A stretch of DNA of 64,000 bases from assembly GCF_032050975.1 (NCBI RefSeq), contig NZ_CP116967.1:3469001-3533000 (forward strand), in the 5' to 3' direction. Origin of the DNA: Candidatus Nitrospira allomarina (GTDB taxonomy: Bacteria; Nitrospirota; Nitrospiria; Nitrospirales; UBA8639). Under the pieces are notes generated by a model that saw nothing but the letters and a program-made list of their open reading frames with translations, did not search any database and was not told the origin of the DNA. Both the position numbers and the translations under genes were made by a program. Positions 47,826 to 58,054 of the stretch are shown piece by piece (the stretch's first letter is position 1; each line of letters starts with the position of its first letter).

Positions 47826-48290
47826 TTATTTGGCACCATGAAACTGCAGCTGCCGCCATGCCTCATAGACCACCACAGCAACCGCATTGCTCAAGTTTAA
47901 ACTACGAGAATCAGGCCGCATCGGAATGCGTAACCGGTGGTCTGGAGGAAGCGCTTCTAAAATATGGGCAGGTAAGCCTCTCGTCTCGGGACCAAAGTAC
48001 AAGGCATCGCCAAGCTGAAAAGCCACGTCGTGATAGGGCCGCTTCCCTTTTGTGGTGATCGCAAAAATACGTGAGGGCTTTTGAGCATTCAGATAGTCTT
48101 GGAGGGTGGGATAATCCTTCATCCGGGCCAATTCATGATAATCCAATCCGGCCCGACGGGCCCGCTTGTCATCCAATTCAAATCCCAACGGATGAATCAG
48201 ATGCAAACCGAACCCGGTATTGGCACACAGACGAATAATATTCCCGGTGTTCGGCGGAATTTCCGGTTCGTAGAGGACAACATCCAACAT
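47826..48290 (-). CDS. trmL: tRNA (cytidine/uridine-34-2'-O)-methyltransferase TrmL
   Basis: TrmL is a SPOUT-family enzyme that methylates the wobble ribose of some leucine tRNAs. The 154-residue protein has family text throughout: [50 protein letters not shown] and [26 protein letters not shown]. The last motif is the SAM-binding knot. Length is normal. The 293 bases beyond its start up to the next gene carry overlapping frames of 60-108 codons with no recognisable content. Confidence 0.95.
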   Translation of the reverse strand: MLDVVLYEPEIPPNTGNIIRLCANTGFGLHLIHPLGFELDDKRARRAGLDYHELARMKDYPTLQDYLNAQKPSRIFAITTKGKRPYHDVAFQLGDALYFGPETRGLPAHILEALPPDHRLRIPMRPDSRSLNLSNAVAVVVYEAWRQLQFHGAK

Positions 48291-48583
48291 GGTATCGCTT
48301 AAGAGGTTCGTGTCAGGGCTTCCTTGAAAAGGCAGTGTTATTTGGCCAAGATTAAAACATCCATCGATATTGTTCGACGTGGACTTCTCGCAGGCTCCGG
48401 GTGTTGGGGGAGGTAAAGATGTGTGGCTTCGGTTTAAAGAGAATCCTCACCAACAAAGACTTCAACGAGATTATTGTAGCCGACAACACGACCCCATCTT
48501 GCAGTGGAGCAGAATACCAATCCACCATGAAAACCGATACTGGGTGCCCTTCATTCTCATGGCGCTTTCGCGCATCGAGGTGA

Positions 48584-50872
48584 TCAATCCCGATCATATG
48601 CCTGGTGAGGTAAGTGGCTACGGTGACCTTTTCGGTGATCTCTCCTGTGGCCTCGCTGGTCAAATGATTGCGGTGGTCCGATCAATGGTGTCTTGACGGG
48701 TCCAGCCGCGCCGGGAACGATCACGAACGAGTTGCCACCCGGATTGGTGTTATAGACCGGCCCATAGGGGCCGGTCTTTTTCCAGTTGTTCAAGAGCCAG
48801 ACATTGCCCGACGGATCGATACCGCCGCCCGTGACCCGGTCCAACGCATCACTCACATACCCGGTGGGTGGCGAGATGGGATCACCCATGCCTTTACCCG
48901 AAGGGCATTTGCCTGGATCCGCACCGCAAAAATGCGAGAGCGGTGTATCGGGCCACACCGTATTCTCGTCGACATTGCGGGTAGGTTTCTGACCAAAATT
49001 GAATACCCACAGCGTGTCGTTCCCGTCGACCGCGTTGCCCCAGGGAATCGTAAGACCGCCGCCGGTATACACAGATGGAGGACTGTCATCGGCGGGATAC
49101 AGTGTGATGGAGGGACCCTGCTCTCCGTCTTGAGGATCGAGTGGGTCGACACAGGGCACTTTCACCGAATTCGAGTTCGAGACCCACATGTTTCCCTGGC
49201 TATCGCCGGAAATGCCCATCGGCCAGGACAACACCGGGACGTTGTTTGCGTCAAGGTTCGATAAGGTTTCCACGGTGCCATCGGAAGAAACACGGTACAC
49301 CCCGCCAATCGCCTCGCTTGGATCATCCGTACCTGGATGGACATATTCTACCTGGTTGGCGGTTACCCACGCGCGGCCCTTCGGATCGATCGCGATGGCA
49401 AACGGTTTGAGAAGTGGCGCGTCCGAATCCGGCTCGGTATCCGGGATAGTGGGGGCGTAGATGCCTTCTGCTCCTCGTCCACCCGGGAACGCGATGTTCC
49501 TCGCATGGCCAGGTTTACCTTTTGGAATGAATGTGACCGTGTCGTTTCCGCAGTTGGCAATCCAGATGTTCCCCTTTTTGTCTGAGACGGTGGCCTGGGG
49601 CCACCAGATATGGCCTTCAGTGAAGCCATCGAAGCCGGAGGTCGGGCTGCCATCGGGACGAAACACGGAAACACTGTCATGCGCGGCCGGTATTTTTAAT
49701 GCTGGATCGGGCATGGGGTCGACTGTGGTATCCGCACAGGCCGGCGCCTCAAATCCGAAATTGCCAACCCAGACCTTGCCGTGCGGATCCAGCCCGATTC
49801 CAAACCCCGCCCCGCTAAGGCCGCCGCCGAAGTACGGCGATCCGGGGAAGGTCTCACCCCAGGGATACGTTTTAATCAGGCGCTGCCCGGCGCAGGCAAT
49901 TTCATCTGGGAATGTGGGACGATAGTTGTTGTTGATCCAGGCGAATCCGCCTTCGTCAAAGGCGATTTGCCCGGGGCCGCTCATGAGGTTGAATGGATCA
50001 TAGATGTTGTGCTGCCCACCGTTGAATTTGATGAACAACAACCAGCTGGTCGGACGTGATGTCAGGGCCGGCTGATTGACCGGGTCTATTAGCGACAGCT
50101 GATAGAGCGGATCGTCCGTATCTGTCGGATACCCTGGATACGACGGATATTTCGCGATGTTGGCGACGGCTTGCAACACCGTGGTCGGCGCGGGTCCTCC
50201 CTTCGTTGTCGTCGCCATGAACAGGGAGTAACAGTTGGTGTCATCCGCGACGCAACTCGCAATTACGTTGGTGAGGGAATTGAAGGTCGGGTATGTCGAT
50301 GTCTCGGTCCCGTTTGGTGTATTGAAGAGCACTTCACCAATGTCTCCGTTTTCCGGATTGGCCATGTTCTCCGCCATCTTCACCGCGTTAATCATGCCGT
50401 AGGTATTACCGTGAATTTTCCAGCCGTCGACGAACTGAGCGAAAGCGGTTCCCGTGGCAACCGTCGTGCGTTCGTTGACCACCACGGCGTCGTAAACATG
50501 GTGGGCCGAGCCCACGACACCGGCCAGCATAACCGGGCCGTATTCGGCGATGACGAAGAGGACGAATTGCTGACCATGGGGCGTCCGATAGTGAACGTTG
50601 AACTTCCCGTCGCGATCGGTCTTTGCCCTTCCAAGCACGTGACCCTTTGAATGGCTGCCCAATTCGCTGGCATAGAGCGACACCGCATATCCCTGCTGCG
50701 CGTGCCCATTTCCTTCCACGATGCCCCTCAGCGTCTGGAAATGCGGATTCTTGTGGGCATTGGCAGATGGCACTCCTACAGTGCAGACCAGTACCACCAT
50801 GATCATTGCAGTGATGGCCAATTGAATGTTCTGTACATAGACCGATCGCGCACGTCCAAAGATGGTGGTCAT
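48584..50872 (-). CDS. Secreted NHL/Vgb-type beta-propeller protein
   Basis: 762 residues with a signal peptide (hydrophobic segment ~18-36, cleavage near SANA). Residues ~48-90 look like a carboxypeptidase-regulatory-type beta domain (QGYAVSLYASELGSHSKGHVLG). The rest has at least six similar blade units, among them GIGLDPHGKVWVGNFG, ATVSDKKGNIWIANCG, AIAIDPKGRAWVTAN, GISGDSQGNMWVSNS and GGIDPSGNVWLLNN, consistent with a six-bladed propeller. The end is rich in His/Arg. Likely periplasmic or surface; substrate unknown. It is more GC-rich than its neighbours. A GGAGG site precedes the ATG. Confidence 0.8.
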   Translation of the reverse strand: MTTIFGRARSVYVQNIQLAITAMIMVVLVCTVGVPSANAHKNPHFQTLRGIVEGNGHAQQGYAVSLYASELGSHSKGHVLGRAKTDRDGKFNVHYRTPHGQQFVLFVIAEYGPVMLAGVVGSAHHVYDAVVVNERTTVATGTAFAQFVDGWKIHGNTYGMINAVKMAENMANPENGDIGEVLFNTPNGTETSTYPTFNSLTNVIASCVADDTNCYSLFMATTTKGGPAPTTVLQAVANIAKYPSYPGYPTDTDDPLYQLSLIDPVNQPALTSRPTSWLLFIKFNGGQHNIYDPFNLMSGPGQIAFDEGGFAWINNNYRPTFPDEIACAGQRLIKTYPWGETFPGSPYFGGGLSGAGFGIGLDPHGKVWVGNFGFEAPACADTTVDPMPDPALKIPAAHDSVSVFRPDGSPTSGFDGFTEGHIWWPQATVSDKKGNIWIANCGNDTVTFIPKGKPGHARNIAFPGGRGAEGIYAPTIPDTEPDSDAPLLKPFAIAIDPKGRAWVTANQVEYVHPGTDDPSEAIGGVYRVSSDGTVETLSNLDANNVPVLSWPMGISGDSQGNMWVSNSNSVKVPCVDPLDPQDGEQGPSITLYPADDSPPSVYTGGGLTIPWGNAVDGNDTLWVFNFGQKPTRNVDENTVWPDTPLSHFCGADPGKCPSGKGMGDPISPPTGYVSDALDRVTGGGIDPSGNVWLLNNWKKTGPYGPVYNTNPGGNSFVIVPGAAGPVKTPLIGPPQSFDQRGHRRDHRKGHRSHLPHQAYDRD

Positions 50873-51221
50873 GGTTGCACCTCCCTATTTTCTTTTCTGC
50901 AAATCCGGAATAATCAGTAAATGATGCTCGTTACCGAGGGTAGGAAATGACCGCTTGAAGGTCAAGATTTTTGAAAGAAAAAAGGTCCGATTATAGAAAA
51001 CTCACCCTGAAAATAGTCATTAACAAAAAGACTCTTTGGTGAGGGGTCACGGGCCTGCTGTTCCAGCTCATTAAGTCCGGCTGGTCCCACATTCGTGCTG
51101 GCACAGCAACACAGAAGAGGTCCTACAAAGGAGTTCTCAAAAAAATGTAAATATTAGCTACAGATTTTATTGAGAAATTTGAGTGGCTAATGACAGGTAT
51201 GAAGCTTCAGGCAATTTATTG
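50873..51221. other. Gap between the propeller gene and the DoxX gene (349 bases)
   Basis: AT-rich toward its middle. No frame has a ribosome site plus a recognisable product, and no strong hairpin or tRNA was seen. It should hold the promoter of the propeller gene near 50880-50990. Confidence 0.5.
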
Positions 51222-51593
51222 TTAGGAAGACCAGTGATTGGCTCCATTCTTTCTGGGAGGTTCCCGGATCATCCAAGCCAATAGAAACAAAAGACCAAGA
51301 AGCACAAGTGGAACCGGCACAGCACCCATTTCTCCAGCCATCAGGTGTGTCAGCGCGGCACCCACCATGGTGATGCTCAAGACCACAATGCCATACCACT
51401 GCGTCTTCGGTATAAATAAACAGATCCCGCCTCCGACTTCAATCATTCCGGTCAAATACAAAAACCAAATCGGATACCCCCATTGCGCAAAATGTTCAAC
51501 CTGGGACTCACTGCCCATGAGCTTGGCTCCCCCTGCCGCAATAAAAAAAATCCCTAACAACACACACAGGATAATGTTCATCACACGCTTCAT
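51222..51593 (-). CDS. DoxX-family membrane protein
   Basis: 123 residues with four membrane helices (about 4-22, 45-62, 68-86 and 92-112). The opening LLGIFFIAAGGAKLMG and GMIEVGGGICLFIP match the DoxX/DoxX-like family, whose members are small inner-membrane proteins sometimes tied to quinone or thiol oxidation. No partner gene is adjacent. The C-terminal 12 residues are polar. Confidence 0.85.
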   Translation of the reverse strand: MKRVMNIILCVLLGIFFIAAGGAKLMGSESQVEHFAQWGYPIWFLYLTGMIEVGGGICLFIPKTQWYGIVVLSITMVGAALTHLMAGEMGAVPVPLVLLGLLFLLAWMIREPPRKNGANHWSS

Positions 51594-51961
51594 GGCACCT
51601 TCAATCTATGCCGGGAAAAAGCAATAAGGAAAGATCTAAATTATTTCATCCAATTGTCACTCTAAACCAATTTCAATATGGCTGAACAACAGAGGGCAAT
51701 ATCTCGCAGAAGCCTTTAAATTTTCCCGACACGCCACGGTTCGAGAATTTTCTCGAGTTCGCTCTCGGTAACAGTTGAGTGACACTTAGCTGTTGCATGC
51801 TGATCGCGGGCCTAACAAAGATTAGGAAGACCACTTAAGCTAGGGATATTCAATTTCCAATCCGTAAAAAACTCCATCGATAGTCCTAAAAACATCCCGA
51901 CAATCAGTATGAACAATGGTTTCCATTCTGCAGAGTGTAGCCTATTTGGTTTCTCAGCCAC
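51594..51961. other. Gap between the DoxX gene and the lipase-like gene (368 bases)
   Basis: AT-rich, no supported frame. A small inverted motif with TTCTCGAG near 51753 was seen but is too short to interpret. Confidence 0.4.
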
Positions 51962-53548
51962 TCATTTCCATGGCCGGGCTTCAATGCGTAAAGTTCCAAC
52001 CAGGCCAGGCCGAACGTTCTGCTCGATGGGGATATCGAACGCAATGCCGGCATTCGGTTTCCCCTTGATAAGGGGACGGGTGTCCACATCTTTGCCGGGT
52101 TTGCCGGGATTGATGTCCTGATAGCCATACTTGATGCGCCAGCCAGCCAGGGCCGCCTCATCAGGAAAGGCCTCGACCAGAATCAACTCACGATAGATGA
52201 ACCCACCCTCATAGTGGCGTTTCATGAACAGCAAGCCATCCACGACGTAATCGGGTACCAGGACCTTGATGTCGAAAGCAAAGCTGACCGATTTGGATGC
52301 TTTGACGCTCTTACTTGGATCCAGAAAAATGGAGAAGAGGTGTGGACTCTTCGTGCGGTCGGGTTTGCGCTTGCTGCGATCCTTCCCCGGGAACAGGTCA
52401 TCATAGCTGCGGAAGATGGCGGAATTCTCGCGCACCTCGCGCCGCGTCATCTGCCACTGACAGCCGCGCACACTGGCGGCAATTTCAAACTGATACGACG
52501 CCCGCACCATCTTTCCGTCGTCAAGTGCCCTTTGAACCTCCACCGGCAAAGTGATGTCGTCGATGTCCAGAATGCCATCCACGCGCAATTTACCGAACAG
52601 GAACCGCGTGAGGTTCTGGTAGCCTTCTTCGGAGTTCACAATACCGTAATGGCCCGAATGGCTCCTGTGCACAAAAGCGCGAGGGGAACTCACATCTTTG
52701 CCGTCGGGACCGGCGCCATGCGTGGTGGCATTCTCGATGCGCACCAGCCCGTCGCTGGCATCGCCCGCCGCCCACGACGAAATGCCGCCGGCCACGGTGT
52801 AATCGCGTGCATCGGTGCCGACCAGGTTGAAGATGCGCTCGGGCGGAAAGTTTTTCACGACCGAGACGTCATCACCCTTGGGCACCGCCAGGTATGAGGC
52901 CATCTTCTCTCGATTGAAGTTATTGATATCGCCGAACGAGAGCCAGCCCGGCACATTACGCACGATCCGCATATCAATGCCATTATGCGGCGTGGCATAG
53001 GTAAAGACTTTGTCCACCGCACCTCGCGCCTCCGCTGAGCCGAGTTTCGTATTCTGTAGAAAGGCCCGGCAGATCAGACCTCCCATAGAGTGAGCCACGA
53101 GATACACGCGAAAGTCTTTGAACATGACCTTGTTGGCCTTATTCGCGCAGACCTTTTCGCGCAGGCGCAGAATGAGAGTGCCCAGGCCTTTGGCGAAATG
53201 CTCAATAGGCGGCGTCTTGCCGTCCCCAAAGTCCTTCGAGGCTTCATCGTAATATCGGTAGATGATAATCGAGCGGTATGGGACGGGATAGTCGGTACGC
53301 TCGGCTAACACGAGATCGTCTCCATCCACGAAGACATCCTCATATTCATGATCGCTCATTAACCGCACGAGCGGCGACTCAAAATAAAAACGCTTCACGT
53401 CGCCGGTCCAGGCCGTGCGCGATTTGGTCGATCCGATATTAAACCCCATGTAGGGGTCGGACACCGTTTCCTCAATCTCGCTCTGTGTCGCTGCGAAGCC
53501 CCGGACATAGATAATCGGGTGGTAGGGATGCTGCGCGGATGTCGTCAT
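51962..53548 (-). CDS. Alpha/beta-hydrolase, PGAP1/lipase-like esterase
   Basis: 528 residues without a signal peptide. The nucleophile elbow is VAHSMGGLICRAF with Ser154, followed by FTYATPHNGIDMR, the usual HG-type lipase follow-up. VHRSHSGHYGIVN near residue 295 probably carries the catalytic His. The start FAATQSEIEETVSDPYMGF is not typical of any named lipase. The last ~200 residues form a separate, beta-rich region of unknown role. It is GC-richer than the local average. A substrate cannot be named. Confidence 0.75.
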   Translation of the reverse strand: MTTSAQHPYHPIIYVRGFAATQSEIEETVSDPYMGFNIGSTKSRTAWTGDVKRFYFESPLVRLMSDHEYEDVFVDGDDLVLAERTDYPVPYRSIIIYRYYDEASKDFGDGKTPPIEHFAKGLGTLILRLREKVCANKANKVMFKDFRVYLVAHSMGGLICRAFLQNTKLGSAEARGAVDKVFTYATPHNGIDMRIVRNVPGWLSFGDINNFNREKMASYLAVPKGDDVSVVKNFPPERIFNLVGTDARDYTVAGGISSWAAGDASDGLVRIENATTHGAGPDGKDVSSPRAFVHRSHSGHYGIVNSEEGYQNLTRFLFGKLRVDGILDIDDITLPVEVQRALDDGKMVRASYQFEIAASVRGCQWQMTRREVRENSAIFRSYDDLFPGKDRSKRKPDRTKSPHLFSIFLDPSKSVKASKSVSFAFDIKVLVPDYVVDGLLFMKRHYEGGFIYRELILVEAFPDEAALAGWRIKYGYQDINPGKPGKDVDTRPLIKGKPNAGIAFDIPIEQNVRPGLVGTLRIEARPWK

Positions 53549-53676
53549 GAAGGTACCTCCGAATTACGATTGCACGAATGTCAGTGTGAGCAAGCCTTCT
53601 TCTTATTCAAATTTATTTCCTAGTGCAGATGCTGGGACCGGGTGAGAAAAAATTTTTGGTCAATTCAGGAAATTAG

Positions 53677-54657
53677 TCAAGGTATGAATCTATCGAGGCC
53701 AATACCATATTGGACCTGAAATCCAGTTCGCAGCATCTCAAAACGATTGTCATGATACAAAACTTTAGCCGCTCGACGAGACGCCCGTTTTACCAGATTC
53801 GCAGAGATCGCGTCACGCCCCTCAGAGACACTTCGTTGCCCGGCAGCTGTGAGATAGCCGGAGAGAAAGGCCAGCAATTCGCTACGTTCACCCAGTCCAA
53901 TTCGATACATTCCCTTGGCCCAGATATCCCCCAAACGAATTCCGCATTGCTCTATTGAGAGTCCCATCAAATACGGTCGCCCATGTTCGCGGTCAATCAC
54001 CACAAAACAATTTCGAAAATCTTTATAGTTATCGGAAACACAAATGAGATCTTCGGGTCGAACCTTGGAATCAATTCCTATTCGATGGAGCGTCCCCATC
54101 AATTCACCGTACAGGCGAAACAGGCGCCGACGAACTCGCAGAGATGCTCCTCGGTAGACGTCCACAAACTCCCTACCCACCACCTCTTCAACTAAAATAA
54201 AACCCCTCACAGGCCAGCCCAGAACCGTATGTTCTCCCCAGGCGACGGCATTCATCACCGGAATGCCCTGGTCTCGAAATAACTCAAGAAGCAAAAGCTC
54301 TCGGGCCGTGCCCGAAAGAGGCACCTGGAGCCGGCACCATGATTTCAAAAACAGATGAAATGATAGAAAACCGCTTTGCTTGAGAAAGAACTTCTTTTTC
54401 TGTCCTGCGACCTCAAGAGAAAGTTTGCGGACATGTCGTTTGGCAGGGCGGGACACGAGCGTTCCAGCAGAGTACTCGACAAAACCTTGAAATTGAGAGA
54501 TACCAGCATTGGCCAGGAACGGCTTTATGCTTTGGTCAATATGGAGACTCTTATGAAAAACTTGCGAGGGAGAGAGGCGAGCAATTGTTTTGAGGCAATT
54601 CAGTGGGAATGTTGAAAATGGCCTCCAGCGGAATTTTTGCCAATTTGCGGTGCTCAC
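53677..54657 (-). CDS. Lipopolysaccharide kinase (WaaP/Kdo kinase)-like protein
   Basis: 326 residues. RKLSLEVAGQKKKFFLKQSGF resembles a kinase glycine-loop/Lys region, GTARELLLLELFRDQGIPV the alpha-C helix and GFILVEEV the hinge, as in WaaP-type kinases that phosphorylate lipid A-core heptose. Catalytic-loop text is divergent: LHRIGIDSKVRPEDLICVSD then FVVIDREHG rather than HxD...N with a DxD. It may be an inactive or altered member. No LPS-biosynthesis genes adjoin it. Confidence 0.65.
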   Translation of the reverse strand: MSTANWQKFRWRPFSTFPLNCLKTIARLSPSQVFHKSLHIDQSIKPFLANAGISQFQGFVEYSAGTLVSRPAKRHVRKLSLEVAGQKKKFFLKQSGFLSFHLFLKSWCRLQVPLSGTARELLLLELFRDQGIPVMNAVAWGEHTVLGWPVRGFILVEEVVGREFVDVYRGASLRVRRRLFRLYGELMGTLHRIGIDSKVRPEDLICVSDNYKDFRNCFVVIDREHGRPYLMGLSIEQCGIRLGDIWAKGMYRIGLGERSELLAFLSGYLTAAGQRSVSEGRDAISANLVKRASRRAAKVLYHDNRFEMLRTGFQVQYGIGLDRFIP

Positions 54658-55167
54658 GGACTTAATATACGCCCTGCGCGTTATTATGGCTACAGTTTTA
54701 TTGTACGGACTTTTGTTGAACGTTGCCCGCTAAAATGAGACTGCTATCTTTTCTTGGGTCTGTATTGGCAATGAGAATAATTTTTTTAACAGCACTATAT
54801 TCCAAAACTACAAAAGCAAATTTTGGCATTTTCTTCCGATTCTATAATATGAATGTATCCCGTCCATAGCCCCAGTCATATTCATGGGCGGAGTTCAAAA
54901 AAAAAGCTCATTCACGCGATCATATAGAGTCTATATGTACGAAATCATAGCCGTCCCTTTTTCTCAGTCTTTCAAAATGTTCCCACAATAGCCTGCAAGA
55001 GAGGCTCTGTTTTCGATTGATTGCATGAGATTGCCTTATGGAAGTGGAAAAACCGGAACATCAGAATCAGAAAGATTTTGAATTCCGCATCAACTCTTGA
55101 TAGGGTATACTCAATACCTCATTGGTGGCCGGAGAGACCAGATTTGTCCAACCTAACGGAGCGTTCT
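54658..55167. other. AT-rich gap before the HEAT-type protein gene (510 bases)
   Basis: The region between the kinase-like gene and the ATG at 55168 is AT-rich in its middle (about 54700-54900). An in-frame extension of the downstream gene back to 55021 exists but has no ribosome site. No RNA gene or clear hairpin is seen. Confidence 0.5.
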
Positions 55168-56163
55168 ATGCTTCACCGTCTCAGCCGATGGAATTTGATC
55201 AAACTTCTTTCCTTATTCTCTCCACGAAACAAACATACACGAAATGCCGAGCAGCCACGGCAGCGATTAGCGATCGGATATCTAAGGCCCGCGTGGAGGG
55301 CTTCATTCCTTTTAATCACTCTGGCCCTGACGATTTCTCTCACGGATAGACTGTGGGCAAATGAGGAGTCACTGACCAAACCCTCATGGTCTCAGGAGGA
55401 TCAAAAGATCCTACAAAACATTCACACCATCCTCGTCGCCGGCACCGTCCAAACCTGGCTGAATGTGCCGAGTCCACCTTACAATGTGGGGGTGACCCTG
55501 AAACTCAAACTGGAAGATGCCGGGTTTCAAGTGGTCTTTGATCCCAAGCAACCACATGATGCGATGCTATACATTCAATATGAGGAAATACCCAGTGGAC
55601 AGTTTCAGGTGTTGGAACAAGCGACAGCTATCCGCTACGACATGAAGCTGGTGCATGACCGTTTAGGCAAAATCTTTTCACATCACTTTGAAGCAGAACC
55701 CAATGCGATTCCCCTCGGAAGTCTGTATTGGGACGCGATTGGTAATCTAGAGGAGGATCCTTATTACTGTTTTGTTGGAGATCTCATTCGGGGACATATT
55801 GATCGGGACCAGAATGAACAGGAGATGTTAATGGAGGTGTTGGTAAGGCCCTTTACCCAACAAGAGTTGGTCAATGCGGCCGGAGCCCGTGGAGCGACTC
55901 AGGCCATTGTACAACAACGCGCCAGGTTGAATATCATTCAGGAACTAGGACAGGGGGCGTTTCAAACTCCTGAAGCTCAGGCAGTCTTATGGACGGTTGC
56001 CAAAAAAGCGCAGCCCACTGAACGAGGGGCGGCCATGACCCAACTTGGCGAGATTGGGGACACCACGTTTCTCTCTCCACTCACAACATTATTGGAAAAA
56101 GAAACCGATCCGGAAGTCCGGTCTGCCGCGGAGCATGCGATCCAACTCATTGAATCCCGGTAA
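55168..56163 (+). CDS. Secreted or membrane-anchored protein with a HEAT-type C-terminus
   Basis: About 332 residues from ATG 55168, which has a GGAG site. A hydrophobic helix near 45-65 (ASFLLITLALTISLTD, then LWANEES) acts as signal or anchor. The middle ~170 residues have no recognised family. The last ~75 residues read GAAMTQLGEIGDTTFLSPLTTLLEKETDPEVRSAAEHA, the shape of HEAT/PBS repeats that form a protein-binding surface. Isolated between two gaps. Confidence 0.7.
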   Translation: MLHRLSRWNLIKLLSLFSPRNKHTRNAEQPRQRLAIGYLRPAWRASFLLITLALTISLTDRLWANEESLTKPSWSQEDQKILQNIHTILVAGTVQTWLNVPSPPYNVGVTLKLKLEDAGFQVVFDPKQPHDAMLYIQYEEIPSGQFQVLEQATAIRYDMKLVHDRLGKIFSHHFEAEPNAIPLGSLYWDAIGNLEEDPYYCFVGDLIRGHIDRDQNEQEMLMEVLVRPFTQQELVNAAGARGATQAIVQQRARLNIIQELGQGAFQTPEAQAVLWTVAKKAQPTERGAAMTQLGEIGDTTFLSPLTTLLEKETDPEVRSAAEHAIQLIESR

Positions 56164-56302
56164 CGCAGGCTAGAGAAAATATCGAATGTACTTACCGGTC
56201 CTATAGCCCTCGCAAAAAATCTTACTAAAGCATTCCAGTCTCTGGTTGTATCCTGTTTGTAACTTTCCGCACTACGCATTCCACAGCCTTCTATTGAGGA
56301 AA

Positions 56303-57610
56303 TCATCCTGCCCGCCGCAGCAGATAGTATCCCGAAATTCCACCTATCAACGAGGCCAGCAGGATGCCCAACTTGGCTTGGAGGATCAATACGTCATCGT
56401 TGAAAGCCAGTCCGGTGATAAACAACGACATCGTGAAACCCACCGAGGCAAGCATCGCAGCACCAAAGAGGTGCCGCCAGCCTGTCTGTTCCGGAAAGGA
56501 GGCCCACCGAAAATGGATCAGGATATAGCACATGGCCATGATGCCCAACACCTTACCCCCCAGCAGCCCCGCTCCCACTCCTAAGGTGACCGGACTCGCC
56601 AACTGATTCAGGAAGTCAGCCGGAAAGCTGATTCCGGCATTCGCCAACGCAAAGACCGGCATCACCACAAACGCCACGAAGGGGTGCATGCCATGTTCCA
56701 ACCGTTGGAGCGGAGTCAAGGCCTCCCTGGCCACCGCGCGGATGTCTTCAAGCACATGGAGCTGCTCATCCGTCACCAGGGTCAGGTCATTGCTTTTGGC
56801 CATCTCAAACCGGTCCCCCAAGGCCTTAATGCGTGAAACGAATCCCTTGTCTGAGATCTTCACGTTGGCAGGAATCGTGAACGCGGCCAGCACCGCGGCA
56901 ATGGTGGCATGCACTCCTGATAAGAGGAACGCCAGCCACAGGCCGCCGATTCCCAGCAGTCCATACCACAGAATGTTGCGTACACCCAGGAGATTGGACG
57001 TCACCAGCAGGATCATGAATCCTGCACCGGCTGCCAGATTGATGAGGTCAATGTGTGATGTATAAAAAACCGCAATGACCAGCACCGCGCCAAGGTCATC
57101 CGCGATGGCCAGAGCGGTAAGAAATACTTTAAGCGATAATGGGACCCTGTTGCCCAATAGGGAGATAATGCCGAGCGCGAAGGCGATATCGGTCGCCATG
57201 GGTATGCCCCATCCGGCACTGGCGTCGCCCGACGAATTGAACGCGAGGTAGATCAACGCCGGCACAACCATGCCGCCTACCCCCGCAGCGATAGGGAGCA
57301 GCGCATCACGGGGATTGCTTAGTTCACCCGCCATGATCTCACGCTTCAGCTCCAACCCGATCACGAAGAAGAAGACGGCCATCAGCCCATCATTGATCCA
57401 ATGATGCAGGGTCTTGCTGACAAGAAAATCATTGAAACCGACCGATATTTCATTATCCCAAAGATGGTGGTAGGCATCCGCAAAGGGAGAATTGGCCAGA
57501 ACCAAAGCCACCAGGGCGGCAACGAACAGCACAATGCCACTGGTGGTCTGCCTGGCAAGAAAGCTGTTAAGGGGATCGGTCAGCCAAATATCGACTGGGG
57601 TTTTCTTCAT
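56303..57610 (-). CDS. nhaA: Na+/H+ antiporter NhaA
   Basis: NhaA expels sodium in exchange for protons across the inner membrane, helping with salt and alkaline pH. The 435-residue protein has about twelve membrane helices and family text: WINDGLMAVFFFVIGLELKREIM, GGMVVPALIY, GWGIPMATDIAFALGIISLLG with the ion-binding Asp pair in FLTALAIADDLGAVLVIA, and LANAGISF. The chain is slightly longer than E. coli NhaA. In line with a marine or brackish lifestyle, but not proof of it. Confidence 0.97.
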   Translation of the reverse strand: MKKTPVDIWLTDPLNSFLARQTTSGIVLFVAALVALVLANSPFADAYHHLWDNEISVGFNDFLVSKTLHHWINDGLMAVFFFVIGLELKREIMAGELSNPRDALLPIAAGVGGMVVPALIYLAFNSSGDASAGWGIPMATDIAFALGIISLLGNRVPLSLKVFLTALAIADDLGAVLVIAVFYTSHIDLINLAAGAGFMILLVTSNLLGVRNILWYGLLGIGGLWLAFLLSGVHATIAAVLAAFTIPANVKISDKGFVSRIKALGDRFEMAKSNDLTLVTDEQLHVLEDIRAVAREALTPLQRLEHGMHPFVAFVVMPVFALANAGISFPADFLNQLASPVTLGVGAGLLGGKVLGIMAMCYILIHFRWASFPEQTGWRHLFGAAMLASVGFTMSLFITGLAFNDDVLILQAKLGILLASLIGGISGYYLLRRAG

Positions 57611-58054
57611 GCTTCGAAACTACCATGAAGAGGGGGATTGCGAAACCGAATGCCAGATCGATTTCTTATGGCACGGAACCCGCGTCCCGCAACTTCCTGA
57701 TTCCCTTGAGCGGAATGCCCAATATCATCTGGGGGCAATGCCATCACCTCCCCTATCTTTCGCATTGGGACAGGAGCCACCACACGTACCACCGCACGGG
57801 GGGCATTCAAATCAAGGTGAGGCTCATGAAGGATTAACGAGGGAGATAATGAAATTCTCTGTAATAGAAAATTCGATCAGACCACGCAGACCGTGAACGA
57901 AGACCGTAAGCTTCTTGTTGCCCTCATCCACCTGTATCCACCCGGCATTCTGAGCCGGATGCGAAGGATCAGATTCCAGGTCGAAAAACCTGAGACTCCA
58001 CAAGACTCATTGTTTCTCTCAGGTTGTCTCTATTAACGTCCACGTTCTTCTTTC
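57611..58054. other. Gap between nhaA and the DUF4412 gene (444 bases)
   Basis: Frames of 60-134 codons overlap each other on both strands here without ribosome sites or family resemblance, so no gene is called. The right end holds a terminator (listed separately). Confidence 0.5.
57984..58025 (-). terminator. Terminator of the DUF4412 gene
   Basis: AACCTGAG (57987-57994) pairs with CTCAGGTT (58018-58025), 30 bases past the stop at 58055. On the minus strand the stem is followed directly by a T tract (TTTTTCG). Confidence 0.6.

Noticed and set aside
48352-48663. Frames of 60-108 codons on both strands between trmL and the propeller gene
   Set aside because: They overlap each other, the propeller gene end or both; none has a ribosome site or a recognisable domain. 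I considered a frameshifted C-terminus of the propeller protein, but no family text supports it.
57492-57896. 134-codon plus-strand frame at the start of nhaA
   Set aside because: It begins inside nhaA on the other strand and has composition expected of a shadow frame; no product is recognised.
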